Positions 34,851-44,250 of a DNA stretch of 64,000 nt are shown here, piece by piece. Position 1 is the stretch's first letter, and every line of letters starts with the position of its first letter. Under the pieces are notes generated by a model. That model did no database searches and had not been told where the DNA came from. It was given only the letters and a program-made list of their open reading frames with translations. This stretch comes from Pseudonocardia alaniniphila. GTDB taxonomy: Bacteria; Actinomycetota; Actinomycetes; Mycobacteriales; Pseudonocardiaceae. The DNA is taken from positions 1 through 64,000 of the forward strand of contig NZ_JAKXMK010000012.1 of assembly GCF_022524485.1 (NCBI RefSeq). The letters are read 5' to 3'. Both the position numbers and the translations under genes were made by a program.

Positions 34851-35236
34851 CATGAAGAGCCATTGCGCAGCGCTTCCTCCAGCCGGCGGCGGACCGCGTC
34901 GTTCTGGCCCCGCGATGCACCTGGCATAGACCCGCAGCAGGACATCAACGCTGTGTCCGGCCCATGCGGCCACCTGAGGTGCGGGTACCCGGCCGTTGAG
35001 CCACCAAGACACGGCCGTGTGTCGCAGGGCGTCGGGCCGGGAGTGCGCATTGAGGCGGCCTCCTCCGCGGAGAGAGCGGCAGTCCAGCCAACGCCCACAA
35101 CCGGCCGTAGAGGCACTCGGAGGGGGCCGCCGCGGACGCCATGGATGGGTCGGCCGTCGGGAGTCGTTCCGTGCTCCTCGGAATCTGTGCGCAGGACGCA
35201 GTCAGTTCCGGCGGGGACCCGGTGCGGACACGCCAC
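34851..35236 (-). pseudogene. remnant of a second AICE integrase
   Basis: The last 130 or so codons of an integrase related to the one at 24000 can be traced in mixed frames: HGTTPDGR, GVRGGPL, then VPAPQVAAWAGHSVDVLLRVYA with active-site His and Tyr, and RRRLEEALRNGSS at the end. Frameshifts and loss of the N-terminal two thirds make it inactive. Its distance to the att repeat equals that of the intact integrase to attL. Confidence 0.85.
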
Positions 35237-35507
35237 CGGCCGATGCGACCGACCCGCCAGGTCGCCCGGCCAGCCTTCCGATCATGGTGCCCAGTCGATA
35301 CCACTCGTCCGACCACGGCAGCCCGTGCTCGACGACACGTGCCACGGTGGGGTACGCCCCGACGGCTCCAGCAGCGCGAGCGCGCGGACCAGCGAAAGCG
35401 GGTGCACGCGGGGACGTGCGCAACCGCATCGAGGCCAGGAGCTCGTAAGCCTGCCTGTCGCGGAACGGGAGCAGCTGGGCGCACGCCCACCGCAGCGGCG
35501 CGACTTG

Positions 35508-36515
35508 TCAGGCCGGCACCGCTTCGAGGATGTGCTGACCGAGGGAGTCGTCGATTGCGATGGCCCGCTGCAGGCGCAGACGTGCCGTGACGAGCAGCTC
35601 GGCGAACTCGGCTTCGGTGCGCTCGCGGCCGGTGACCATCGCGAGCATGAGCAGGTCGAGCCGGACCGTGGCGGGGCACTCGACGGCACGTGCCGGCAGC
35701 ACGGACTCCACCAGCAGCAGCGTGCTGTCCGGCCGCATCGCTCTGCGGACGGTGCCGAGGATGCGCGTCGCCTCCTCGTCCCCCCAATCGTGGATCACCT
35801 TGGACATCACATAGACGTCGGCGCCCGCCGGCACCTCCGCGAAGAAGTCGCCGCCGACGATCCCGGTGCCCTCCGGCAGGCTCGGCAGCGCGTCCGCGAC
35901 GACGTCCGGCCGGTCGAACAGCACGCCGGACAGACCGGGGTTGGTAGCGAGGAGGGCCGCGAGCAGCACGCCGCGCCCGCCACCGACGTCGACGAGCGTG
36001 CTCAACCTGCCGAAGTCGTAGGACGCCACGACGGCGGCAGCCTCACGGGTGGAACGGTCGGTCATATGCGCCTGGAACGCCGTGGTGAGCTCCGGACGCG
36101 CGGTCAGGTAGTCCCAGACGTCGGTGCCGTGCACGAGTTCGAACGCACTACGTTCGCCGCGAACGCCTTCGCGTAACTTGCCGAACGCACCGTAATACAG
36201 CTCGCCCCTGGCGAAGATTTTTGCGCGTGCCGACCCAGGCACGCCCTCCCGCAGCAGAGTTCCGGTCGCGGTCAGCCCGAAGCTCCCGTCGCCCGGCTCG
36301 TCGAACACGCCGAACGATGCGAGCCCGCGCATCACCCTGCGCAGCTTGCCGGCGTCCACCCCGATCTCGGTCGCGAGCGACTCCGCTGTTCTCGGACCGT
36401 CGGCCAGTCGTTCGGCGAGCTTCAAATCGACGCCGACGTACAGCAGCTGCGTCGCCAGATACCCGTCAGCGAGCAGCTCCAACCGGTCCCTCGGGACGTC
36501 CGTCTCTTCCTGCAT
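35508..36515 (-). CDS. SAM-dependent O-methyltransferase
   Basis: 335 residues, the size and layout of plant/actinomycete small-molecule O-methyltransferases: an N-terminal winged-helix dimer domain (LADGYLATQLLYVGVDLKLA), the SAM site LVDVGGGRGVLLAALL near residue 175 and VIHDWGDEEATRIL with the catalytic-type His. Such enzymes decorate polyketides and other aromatics. ATG 36515 follows GGGAGGG. It lies in the decayed-element zone and resembles, but does not duplicate, the methyltransferase at 60726. Confidence 0.87.
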   Translation of the reverse strand: MQEETDVPRDRLELLADGYLATQLLYVGVDLKLAERLADGPRTAESLATEIGVDAGKLRRVMRGLASFGVFDEPGDGSFGLTATGTLLREGVPGSARAKIFARGELYYGAFGKLREGVRGERSAFELVHGTDVWDYLTARPELTTAFQAHMTDRSTREAAAVVASYDFGRLSTLVDVGGGRGVLLAALLATNPGLSGVLFDRPDVVADALPSLPEGTGIVGGDFFAEVPAGADVYVMSKVIHDWGDEEATRILGTVRRAMRPDSTLLLVESVLPARAVECPATVRLDLLMLAMVTGRERTEAEFAELLVTARLRLQRAIAIDDSLGQHILEAVPA

Positions 36516-37034
36516 GCGCCCTCCCTTCCCGCTCTGTTCGTCCTCAAGACGCGCGAACGTGCTAGATCCACCCTCGAACGTCCTGCCGTCACTGCGTAAA
36601 TTCTCAGGGATGGCCTCTTCGACGATGCGAATCACGACTTTTCCAGCGCGCGTCATGGGTTTGTCGCTTCGTCATCCCCGTGAGCATCTGGCCGCGATCT
36701 CGAATCCGACTTACGTCGACAACTTCACGTCCGCGACTTGCAATTCTCTTGCGTGGCTGTCCGCGGCTTGATTTGCAGGCGCCATCGCCTTCGCCCGCAG
36801 TGGTGCCGAGTCCCGAAGCGCCGTGGTGTGGACCGCGTTTGGTCATGGTCTCTGCGAGGGTCGCCGGCACGCGGTGCGGCCTATTGATTGCCCGCTGGAT
36901 TCTATTCGCCTGTCAATGGTATCCAGTGGCAGAATGAGCCTGATGCGGCATTCGATTTCGGCAGCGATCTCGGTGTCATCGGTGACGGCCATGCCTCGCG
37001 ATGAACACGGCCCCCAGCTCGTGCTCGATCATCA
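36516..37034. other. about 520 bp without a supported gene
   Basis: Upstream of the methyltransferase. Short minus-strand frames (for example one opening MAVTDDTEIAAEIECRI near 36990) look gene-like but end early. Base use is less GC-rich than the flanks. It is probably decayed DNA. Confidence 0.4.
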
Positions 37035-37124
37035 TTATTGCACTGACCTTGCCCAGTAAAATCGCTCGAGTAGCGACGCGACGACGCCTTCGGGTTCAGT
37101 GGGGAGTGAGTAGGGCTCAGACAT
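37035..37124 (-). CDS. possible 29-residue peptide or truncated gene start
   Basis: An ATG at 37124 follows AGGAG with six bases between, and the frame runs 29 codons to TAA: MSEPYSLPTEPEG, then VVASLLERFYWARSVQ. The ribosome site is good and the sequence is protein-like. It could be the 5' end of a broken gene or a small peptide gene. No family recognised. Confidence 0.35.
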   Translation of the reverse strand: MSEPYSLPTEPEGVVASLLERFYWARSVQ

Positions 37125-37848
37125 TTCGATCTCCTGTTCACGTTGGTTGAACTGCGATGCGGCGGTTGCGACTCGGCGCCCCGCCGATCTCCCAAGACGG
37201 GATGCGACCCTTGCGGAACAGTCAGCATTGAAACTGGACTACTCGTTCCAGGGTATGGCATCAAACAGGCGGCCCGCAGGAGGGCGGCAAGTGGCGCGCA
37301 CCACATCGCCCGGGCGTCCTCCAGTCGGCGCGTGAGGCATCCCGGTGGTCGCGCACCAAGCCCGCCCGCCTGGATAAAGCGGAGGGCCCAGCGTCCGGCC
37401 TCCCAGCAATAGGTGGCTGACCCGCCCCATCCGAGCCGCTGGAAGGGAGCCGCAGTGCGTCGCTCCGCCTCACTGCCTGTCCGGACATCTATCCCGCTTG
37501 CTGTCGCCCCACGCTGCAGGCGATCTATATGGGTCGCAGACGGACGAAAGCCTGGCGCACATTGCTGTTGACCGTTTAGTCCAACGTTGCGCACACGACC
37601 CGAGTGGGCTGGCGCGACGCGTCGACCGCCGGGAGCATGGTGGTGCCGGGAGCGCCTACGGCATGCAGGAGGTCCACGGCGGCGCCGCGCGCCCCGGTGG
37701 CCCCTCGGAATGCGCGGTTGTATCCACGCCGTGCAGCTGCCCCCAGTATCGTGGCAGACTTCGCAACGATTTGAGGTCTGTCATATTCCCTGATGTGATC
37801 AAGGCTGAGCTGCGACGTGCTTACGCAAAAGACGTTTACACTTGTTGT
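37125..37848. other. about 720 bp without a supported gene
   Basis: Between the small peptide ORF and the GMC oxidoreductase. No coherent frame or motif was found. The end holds TACACT at about 37837-37842, seven bases before the oxidoreductase ATG, possibly its -10 box. Confidence 0.4.
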
Positions 37849-39372
37849 ATGGTCATTGAATGTGACTTTGTCGTGGTTGGTGGCGGGACGGCCGGATGCG
37901 TCTTGGCCAACCGGCTCTCCGAGGATCCGACGGTGACGGTGATGCTGCTGGAGGCCGGCACCGCGGATGCCCCTCCCGCCGTGTCGGACCCGGGTTCCTG
38001 GTTACAGTTGCCCGGTACGGAGGTCGACTGGGCGTTCTCCACGACTCCGCAGAAGCAGACCGAAGGCGCCGTGCATCCTGTTCCGCGGGGAAAGGTCCTC
38101 GGGGGATCGAGCAGTATCAACGGAATGATGCACATCCGCGGCCACGCTCTCAGTTACGACGCCTGGGAGAAGGGCGGCGCGATGGGGTGGGGTTACCAGG
38201 AGTTGCTGCCGTTCCTGAAGCGCAGCGAGACCGCGCCGGGATGCGATTCCGCCTACCGGGGAACCAGTGGACCGATGATCGCGGCGCCTGCCCACGACAC
38301 CCATCCGCTGTTCGACGCCCTTCTGGACGCCGCGATCGAAACGGGTCATGCCTACCACCATGACCTCAACGGGGCGGAAGGCGAGGGTTCGTCGTGGACC
38401 GAAGTGAATGTCGTCGGCAGGAAGCGCCAGTCCGCCGCCGACGCCTACCTGCGCCCGATCCTGCACCGCCGCAATCTCACCGTGGTCGGCCGCGCAGTCG
38501 CCCGCAGGCTCGTCCTCGACGGGCAGCGGTGCCGCGGTGTCGTCTACATCAGGGACGGCGCGGAACATACGGTTCAGGCGCAGCGTGAGGTCGTCCTCAC
38601 CGCCGGTGCGTTCGGCTCGGCGCAGCTGCTGATGGTGTCGGGGGTGGGTCCGGCCGAGCAGCTGCGCGAGGTCGGCGTCGAGGTGCGGGCGGACCTGCCC
38701 GGTGTGGGCGAGAACCTGCACGACCACCCGCTCGTCGCCCTTGCGTACACGGCGCGTCAGCCGGTTGCGAGGGGCTTCTTCCGCAAGCCGAACGTCCTGT
38801 TCAGCAGCGGTCTTTCCGACCAGCCCGATCTGCAGATGATCTTTCTCGACAGCCCCCTCTATCCGCGCCTGCGGCCGGGAGAGGAGAGCGGGTACTCGGT
38901 ACGTGTGGCGCTGATGACCCCGTTCAGCCGCGGCTCGCTCCGCCTGGCCGACGCGGACCCCGGCACGGCGCCGCTCATCGACCCGAACTACCTGGCCGAC
39001 GAGCGCGACCTCGAGCGCCTCGTCGTCGGCGTGCAACGGGCCAGGGAACTCGGCGGGGCGAGGTCCCTCGACGGCTGGCGGGAACGCGAGGCCGCCCCCG
39101 GCACTGCCGCACGCAGCGACTCCGATCTGCGCGACCACATTCGACGGAGTCTGTCCACCTACCACCACTTCGTGGGCACCTGTCACATCGGTACGGACAC
39201 ACATGCGGTCGTGGCTCCGGATCTACGGGTGCACGGTATCGAGAACCTCCGCATAGCCGACGCGTCCGTCATACCCTCGATCGTCTCGGGCAACACGAAT
39301 GCCACCGTGCTCGCCATCGCCGAGCGGGCGGCCACTTTCCTGACGTCAGGAAGTCGCGTCAACGACCGGTGA
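37849..39372 (+). CDS. GMC-family FAD oxidoreductase
   Basis: 507 residues. The FAD-binding motif VVVGGGTAGCVLANRLSE opens the protein, followed by GKVLGGSSSINGM (GMC signature 1), the second signature around GAFGSAQLLMVSGVGP, and the C-terminal YHHFVGTCHIG with the catalytic histidine and SGNTNATVLAIAER. GMC enzymes oxidise alcohols such as choline or sugars; the substrate is not evident. The ATG 37849 has no ribosome site, but a TACACT box lies just before it, so the mRNA may be almost leaderless. A hairpin follows the stop. Confidence 0.92.
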   Translation: MVIECDFVVVGGGTAGCVLANRLSEDPTVTVMLLEAGTADAPPAVSDPGSWLQLPGTEVDWAFSTTPQKQTEGAVHPVPRGKVLGGSSSINGMMHIRGHALSYDAWEKGGAMGWGYQELLPFLKRSETAPGCDSAYRGTSGPMIAAPAHDTHPLFDALLDAAIETGHAYHHDLNGAEGEGSSWTEVNVVGRKRQSAADAYLRPILHRRNLTVVGRAVARRLVLDGQRCRGVVYIRDGAEHTVQAQREVVLTAGAFGSAQLLMVSGVGPAEQLREVGVEVRADLPGVGENLHDHPLVALAYTARQPVARGFFRKPNVLFSSGLSDQPDLQMIFLDSPLYPRLRPGEESGYSVRVALMTPFSRGSLRLADADPGTAPLIDPNYLADERDLERLVVGVQRARELGGARSLDGWREREAAPGTAARSDSDLRDHIRRSLSTYHHFVGTCHIGTDTHAVVAPDLRVHGIENLRIADASVIPSIVSGNTNATVLAIAERAATFLTSGSRVNDR

Positions 39373-39381
39373 AGCCACACG

Positions 39382-39403
39382 GGCCCCCTTCACGGTGGGG
39401 GCC
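39382..39403 (+). terminator. terminator of the GMC oxidoreductase gene
   Basis: GGCCCCC (39382-39388) pairs with GGGGGCC (39397-39403) around an eight-base loop, ten bases after the stop codon. Confidence 0.7.
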
Positions 39404-39757
39404 GATCACGTCCGCGGCATCGCTGCCGAGCGGCTCGGTCCGGCCTGTCACTCTGTCACTCGACGCCTGTTGACCTGCCAAAACGGGTGTGACAGTCGAG
39501 TGGCGGTCAGGAGTGAAGGAACGCGGTGGTCAACCCCTACACGACGGCATCAGACGCCAGCAGTCGAGAGCTAGCGTCCGCGTGCACGCCGAAGTGGGCG
39601 CTGCCGGTGGCGGCGCGCGGGCCGGCTACGCCGACCCCGCTCGGCTCGCTCGCGCCTGTCTCCGTCCAGCTCGCGGCCGGCGGCGCCGGCTACCCGGCCC
39701 CCACTACCGAATGGGACCGAGAGGCGGAGTTGTGCCGCTTCGGCCGGCGAACGGGAG
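39404..39757. other. 350 bp with a dispersed GC-rich repeat
   Basis: No gene is supported. The segment 39598-39705 resembles 33880-33965 (shared blocks GCGGCCGGCGG and CCGGCTACCCGGCCC). An inverted pair CACTCGAC/GTCGAGTG lies at about 39457 and 39494. Confidence 0.4.
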
Positions 39758-40300
39758 TCAGCGGCCCCGTCGTTTCCCGCCGGTCTTGCGGGGCGAAGCA
39801 GTGGGCCAGTCGAGCGGCAGGGTGCGGGAGGTATCCAGTTCGCCGAAGAGGTGGCCGAGCCGTCGCAGCTCGGTGACAGCGGTGATTCGTCGGTCGGGCG
39901 GAAACGGGCACGGCGAGTCGCGGACGCTCGACCACGCGCGCTCGATCTCGCGTGTCGCGGCGGTGTCACTCAGTTGCAGGCCGCGGTGCACCGCTCCGAC
40001 CAGGACCTCGACGAGAGCCAGCTCGTCGGCGTTGGCCCGGCGGACCGCCTGTGATCGGGCTGCGTCGTTGTGGCGCCGCTTCCCGGAGATGAACTGCAGG
40101 CTGTCGAACAGTGCCCCCGAGGCGATGCTGCCCCACAACCCCCGCCGCAGGCCGAGGTCGCGTTCGGCGACGAAGTGAGCGAGATCGTGCGGGACGGCGT
40201 TTGCGCGGTCGTATGAGGTCAGCAGGAGCCGGACCCCGTCCGGGCGGTCGATCGTGGCCAGAGAACCCCCGTCTTTGCGCCTCGCGAACTCGATGTGCAC
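39758..40300 (-). CDS. conserved-looking protein of unknown function
   Basis: 180 residues. The sequence is soluble and well formed: IEFARRKDGGSLATIDRPDG, then VPHDLAHFVAERDLGLRRG and a basic C-terminus. The HDLAHFVAE segment has spaced histidines but no recognised active site. The start is uncertain; GTG 40300 begins the orderly part and ATG 40336 is an alternative. Neither has a good ribosome site. Confidence 0.55.
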   Translation of the reverse strand: MHIEFARRKDGGSLATIDRPDGVRLLLTSYDRANAVPHDLAHFVAERDLGLRRGLWGSIASGALFDSLQFISGKRRHNDAARSQAVRRANADELALVEVLVGAVHRGLQLSDTAATREIERAWSSVRDSPCPFPPDRRITAVTELRRLGHLFGELDTSRTLPLDWPTASPRKTGGKRRGR

Positions 40301-40533
40301 GAGCCAATACTCGCCGCCGCACCCTGCCGCCTGCATCCCGATAACTCGCCACCGGCCCGCCGGCACAGCAGTTCGGTGCCGATGGAGCGGGCCGTGGCAT
40401 CGTGAGGCCAACCTCAGCGCTCGTTTTGCGACCGGCCACGGGTATGGACGCCGTCGGCACGACTGCCTGGAGCGGAGTCCAGTACGGGGAGGGAGCCCAT
40501 GGCCTTGCCTGCGCCAACCGCTCCAGCCCTGAG

Positions 40534-41313
40534 TCAGAGAACACCCAGAGAGCTGATGCGGTGTCGCAGCTCGCCATGCACGTCATGGTCGGCCGCGATG
40601 ATGAGCCCGACTCCAGTGCCGATGTCGTCCCCGCGTAGGTCGGTCACGATGCATCCGGCCCCCTGGCAGAGAGCGATGCCGGCAGCGAAGTGCACGCTTC
40701 CGCGTAGGTCACCGTCGTTGACGTACGCCGCTCTGCGTCCGGCCGCCACCCAAGCCAGAGCAAGGGTTGTCGCGCTGACTCTCGGTGTCATCCACTCTCG
40801 CAGCCCACGATCGCGGAGGAGGGACGAGGCCGCGACATCCCACGGCTCATCTGCATTGAGTTCGATGATGCGGTTTTTCGCGCTCGGACTGAGCGGCATG
40901 TCGACATCTTCGTTCCGCACCGCTGCGTTCTCTCCGTCGGTCCAATAGATGAGTCCACGCCGAGGGTCACCTACAGCCGAGATAGTGGGCGACCCCGCGA
41001 AACAGAGCGCTACGTTCGTGCAATAGTCCCCCGCGCCGGAGGCGAAGTTGCGGGTGCCGCAGAGGGGATCCACCAACCACACGCGCGACCCCGTTCCCCC
41101 GGACTTGCCAAGCTCCTCGCCCTCGATCGTGTCATTTTCCCGACCTGCACGGAGCACCGATCGAATAGCGCGTTCCGCGTCGATGTCCGCAGCTGTTGCG
41201 AAGTCAGCGGCGCCCTTCTGAGTACGCTCGAGCTGCTCGCCCGACATTGCCCGGACGACGTCCATACCAGCCTGCACCGCAGCAATCGCCAGTTCGGTAT
41301 CTGTGCTCTGCAT
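40534..41313 (-). CDS. inositol-monophosphatase-fold protein with altered metal site
   Basis: 259 residues of the IMPase/FBPase fold: DFATAADIDAERAIRSVL, EGEELG at about 64-69, WLVDPLCGTRNFASG at 80-94, and SVHFAAGIALCQGAG near 212. In active enzymes the second motif is DPxDGT and the last WDxAAG. Here the second aspartate is Cys and the last Asp is changed (VHFAAG). Two metal ligands are therefore missing and phosphatase activity is doubtful. ATG 41313 follows GGGGGGA. It may bind rather than cleave a phosphorylated ligand. Confidence 0.78.
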   Translation of the reverse strand: MQSTDTELAIAAVQAGMDVVRAMSGEQLERTQKGAADFATAADIDAERAIRSVLRAGRENDTIEGEELGKSGGTGSRVWLVDPLCGTRNFASGAGDYCTNVALCFAGSPTISAVGDPRRGLIYWTDGENAAVRNEDVDMPLSPSAKNRIIELNADEPWDVAASSLLRDRGLREWMTPRVSATTLALAWVAAGRRAAYVNDGDLRGSVHFAAGIALCQGAGCIVTDLRGDDIGTGVGLIIAADHDVHGELRHRISSLGVL

Positions 41314-41582
41314 CGGAGTCCCCCCGCTGCTCACGTTCTGCCCCCGTCACGCGTCGGTCGACGATGAACCCGAAGCGCCCGGCTTGCGCGTCTGCCGGAA
41401 CCCGTCTTCCGCTCGGGCTCCGAACTCTCATCCTCTCCCCGTCAAACGGGGCCGGTCCAGACGACCACAGGCGGGGCACAACGGCTTGACGAGGCCCGCG
41501 CAACGTCAGATCGAGCGTCGCCGACGAGCAGTGGAACTCGCGCAAGGGGCTCCGCCCGTGCCCGGCGCCCCTTCGGCGGGAT

Positions 41583-41645
41583 GGCGATCTCCTCACGGCG
41601 CGCCGAGACGGCAAGGACGAGCCCGCGCCGCGCGAAGAGCACCTC
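41583..41645. repeat. second copy of the palindromic repeat, without inner hairpin
   Basis: GATCTCCTCACGGCGCGCCG is shared exactly with 34465-34484. It is followed directly by GGACGAGCCCGCGCCGCG, the right arm of the first copy. The roughly 50-bp inner hairpin is absent. It lies between the IMPase-like and antitoxin genes. Confidence 0.65.
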
Positions 41646-41688
41646 GGGCGCGGGCAGTCAAAGACGAGGCAACCGGCTCGATCGCCGA

Positions 41689-42144
41689 TCAGTCCAGGCC
41701 GCGCGCGTACCTTGCCGCCTTGAGGACGGCCTCGAAGTCGATGTCGAGGCTTGGGTTTGCGGCCTGCATTTCCCCGAATTCCCACATGACGTCATCGATC
41801 GTCCCCCGACGTGACAGCGCCACAACCTCTTGATGAACGTAGTCGCTGACCGAAACGCCTGTAGCAGCCGCGCGGACACACAGGGTTTCCCATACGTCGC
41901 TCGGCAGGCTGTAGGTGCTGCGCAGAACGCTCGCGTCGTGGTCGATCTCAGGCTGTGGCAGGCTGCGGCTGCCTTCCTCAGCGGCGAGTTCCACCACGTT
42001 GTCGATGGGCGCCCGCTCCCTCGCCAACGTGATCAGTTCGTGTCGTATGTGATCAGCGACCGAGGATGCGCCTGCCCGACGAGCGCGCCGGTGGAGGAAG
42101 TCAGCGGTTGCAGGGGGTAGATCCTCAATGAGGACAGAGGCCAT
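41689..42144 (-). CDS. FitA/VapB-like antitoxin with two ribbon-helix-helix units, no toxin
   Basis: 151 residues. The first 45 residues read as a FitA-type ribbon-helix-helix (ASVLIEDLPPATADFLHRRA, then ADHIRHELITLA). A second, similar unit occupies about 76-110 (YSLPSDVWETLCVRAAATG, then DYVHQEVVALS). Such proteins normally repress their own operon and neutralise a PIN toxin. No PIN-domain gene follows, so it is an orphan. The doubled layout is unusual. Confidence 0.65.
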   Translation of the reverse strand: MASVLIEDLPPATADFLHRRARRAGASSVADHIRHELITLARERAPIDNVVELAAEEGSRSLPQPEIDHDASVLRSTYSLPSDVWETLCVRAAATGVSVSDYVHQEVVALSRRGTIDDVMWEFGEMQAANPSLDIDFEAVLKAARYARGLD

Positions 42145-42821
42145 TTCGCGATGCTAGGACACTGGCGGTACGGGACCCCACGTCGTGCGGTGAGCGGCGT
42201 CCTGCCCGAACCGGCCCCGTCTCGCACGCCACGGACTGTGCACGGACGTGCCGAGGAGGTCGGGCGGGAACTCGCAGGTCAAGGCGATGTTGACAACGCG
42301 CTGTAACCCGTCGGCTCAGCCTTTGAAGATTCGAATCCTTCACCGGTGTTCGGTTCCTGCCGGCTCTGAGAGGGCTGTCTGCGGGCCGCTGCGCGAGGAA
42401 GGCGCGGCCAGCGTTGCCCTGAGACTTCGGCGGCACGCTCCTCGCTTTCAAGATCGTTCTGCGTCCTGGCTGCCTGCGTGGAACACGGAGCGCAGGATCC
42501 GCCGATTCTCGGTGTTCGTGTCGTGGTCGTACCTTTGCGTGCTGCGCTTCGCCCCCGTTCGCCCGCAACCCGGTCGTGCCTCGTCCCGAGCAGGCGCCGT
42601 CGTGGCGCGAGGTAGTGGGCCGACGTTTCCAATTTTATGGCACCGTCTCGGCCCGGATCCGCGGTCGAGATGTGAGGTGATCTTCTCGACGACAGGATCT
42701 TGTTGATCGGCGGCGATTTGGCCTGGAGGCAGAGTGAGCTCGCCGGTCTGTCCGGGTTTTCCAGGTTCGGTTCCTCGGGTTGGAGGTGGGCAGAATCACT
42801 GGGCGATCAACATCGCATGGG
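42145..42821. other. non-coding, decayed mobile DNA
   Basis: About 680 bp holding the degenerate att copy at 42301-42344. No supported gene. Frames on both strands are short and show no motif. Confidence 0.5.
42301..42344 (+). repeat. degenerate third att copy (tRNA-Tyr 3' half)
   Basis: The segment starts CTGTAACCCGTCGGCTCAGC and ends TTCGAATCCTTCACC. It matches 23828-23872 with about six differences and one deletion. It lacks the tRNA 5' half and the acceptor end. It is best read as an old attachment site left by an earlier integration. Confidence 0.8.
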
Positions 42822-42964
42822 TTACGCGGTAATCGTGTTGAACGCTGTCAGGAACGCGGTCTCCCACGGCCAGTTGTGGGGAAGGTGCAGGCGCCGCGCG
42901 GAGCGGATGAGTCGTCCAGGGATGGTGAACAGCTTGCGCCGTAGCGTCGAGACCATGGCTCTGG
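42822..42964 (-). pseudogene. transposase C-terminal fragment (IS1380-like)
   Basis: One frame reads LFTIPGRLIRSARRLHLPHN then WPWETAFLTAFNTI, resembling the C-terminal end of IS1380-type DDE transposases. The catalytic part is absent, so only a scrap of an insertion sequence remains. Recognised from memory of the family ending, hence moderate confidence. Confidence 0.5.
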
Positions 42965-43124
42965 CCGGCTCGGGCACGGCCCGACGCGGGTGGCCTGGGC
43001 AGCGGGTTGACGGCATCGGTCGGGTCCTGCACCGCGAGCCGAGCCACCGCGACCCGCCAGAACGTGTCGTCCTCCCGGCGTTTCCAGTACCGGGTCCGCG
43101 TCACACGATGAAGGGACTGAATGC

Positions 43125-44189
43125 ATGCGCAACTCCCGTTTGCGCCGAGCCCGTCCTGGTGTCTGGCTGTGGCTGGCCATGGTGCTCGCCTGCTCAGCGT
43201 GCGCCGCGACCGGGCCGGGCCCCGCGCCAGGCGCCGCGCAGAATCTGACGCCGGTCAGCGTCTCGCTCGGCGACGTCTCCCTGAACAAGGTCGCGTTCCT
43301 GGTCGCCGCCGACAACGGCATCTACCAGAAATACGGGCTGGACGTGCATGAGTTCATCACGGCGGGCGCAGCCGACCGCATCCGGCGCAGCGGCATCACC
43401 GTGCCCGACGATTTCGTCGACAGGGGCAACGGGGATGACGCGGAGATCTCGGTCGGCGGTGGCAGTCCGTTGATCAACTCGATGACGACGGACGCTCGCA
43501 CGACACAGCGCGTCATTCTCGCCACCACCGACAGCGAGGCGGGCTTTCACATCGTCAGCAACCCGGCCGTGACGTCCATCGACGACCTCAAGGGTAAACG
43601 CCTCGGCTTCACCACCCCGGGCTCGGTGAGCAACCTGATCGCGCTTGCGCTGGTGCGGCAGAAAGGCTGGACCCCGGGCCGCGATATCTCACTGATAAGT
43701 GACGGCGCGGACTACTCGGCCCTCAAAGCGGGCAGGGTGGACGCCTTCATCGGCAGCGAGATCTACTACACCATGGCCGCAAAGAACGGTGCAAAAGACC
43801 TCGCAGACCTGTCCGACTACCACATTCCGATCGCGGGCTCCGGCATCAACGCGGAGGTCGGATGGTACGAGGCTCACAGGGACACTGCGGTGCGCTTCCT
43901 CAAAGCGACGATCGAGTCGTACGCCCTCATGAGAAAGAAACCGGAACTCGTCTACGCCGCGTTGGCCAAGTGGTACGGCGTCACCGATCCTCGGCAGCAG
44001 CAGGACATGTACAGCCAAGTCGCCCGGTTCCCGGAGAAGCCCTACCCCGCCGTCGATGGCATCAAGCTGGTCATGCAGCTGTTCCCGAACCCGGAGCTGC
44101 AGCGCCATGCCGCCGAGGACTTCTACGACAGCAGCGTGGTCGGCGAGCTCGACCGAAGCGGCTTCATAGACAGGGCGAACGCGACCTAG
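43125..44189 (+). CDS. ABC-transporter substrate-binding lipoprotein (SsuA/NMT1-like), orphan
   Basis: 354 residues. A signal peptide with lipobox LACSAC ends at about residue 26, so the protein is anchored to the outer face of the membrane. The fold is NMT1/SsuA-like: VAFLVAADNGIYQKYGLDV, SIDDLKGKRLGFTTPGSVSN and ALKAGRVDAFIGSE. These bind small organic ions such as sulfonates or thiamine precursors. No permease or ATPase gene is adjacent, so the transporter is incomplete here. AAGGGA precedes the ATG. Confidence 0.85.
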   Translation: MRNSRLRRARPGVWLWLAMVLACSACAATGPGPAPGAAQNLTPVSVSLGDVSLNKVAFLVAADNGIYQKYGLDVHEFITAGAADRIRRSGITVPDDFVDRGNGDDAEISVGGGSPLINSMTTDARTTQRVILATTDSEAGFHIVSNPAVTSIDDLKGKRLGFTTPGSVSNLIALALVRQKGWTPGRDISLISDGADYSALKAGRVDAFIGSEIYYTMAAKNGAKDLADLSDYHIPIAGSGINAEVGWYEAHRDTAVRFLKATIESYALMRKKPELVYAALAKWYGVTDPRQQQDMYSQVARFPEKPYPAVDGIKLVMQLFPNPELQRHAAEDFYDSSVVGELDRSGFIDRANAT

Positions 44190-44250
44190 TGTCCTGCATC
44201 GACGGTTCGAGGGTGAATTCGTCGGAGCCTCGGGCGGCGGGACCGGTCCG

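Noticed and set aside
36902..37594. 230-codon minus-strand frame
   Set aside because: No motif and low-complexity composition; the ribosome site inside it belongs to a different frame (the 29-codon ORF).
39489..40178. 229-codon plus-strand frame
   Set aside because: Antisense to a better minus-strand gene and partly made of the dispersed repeat.
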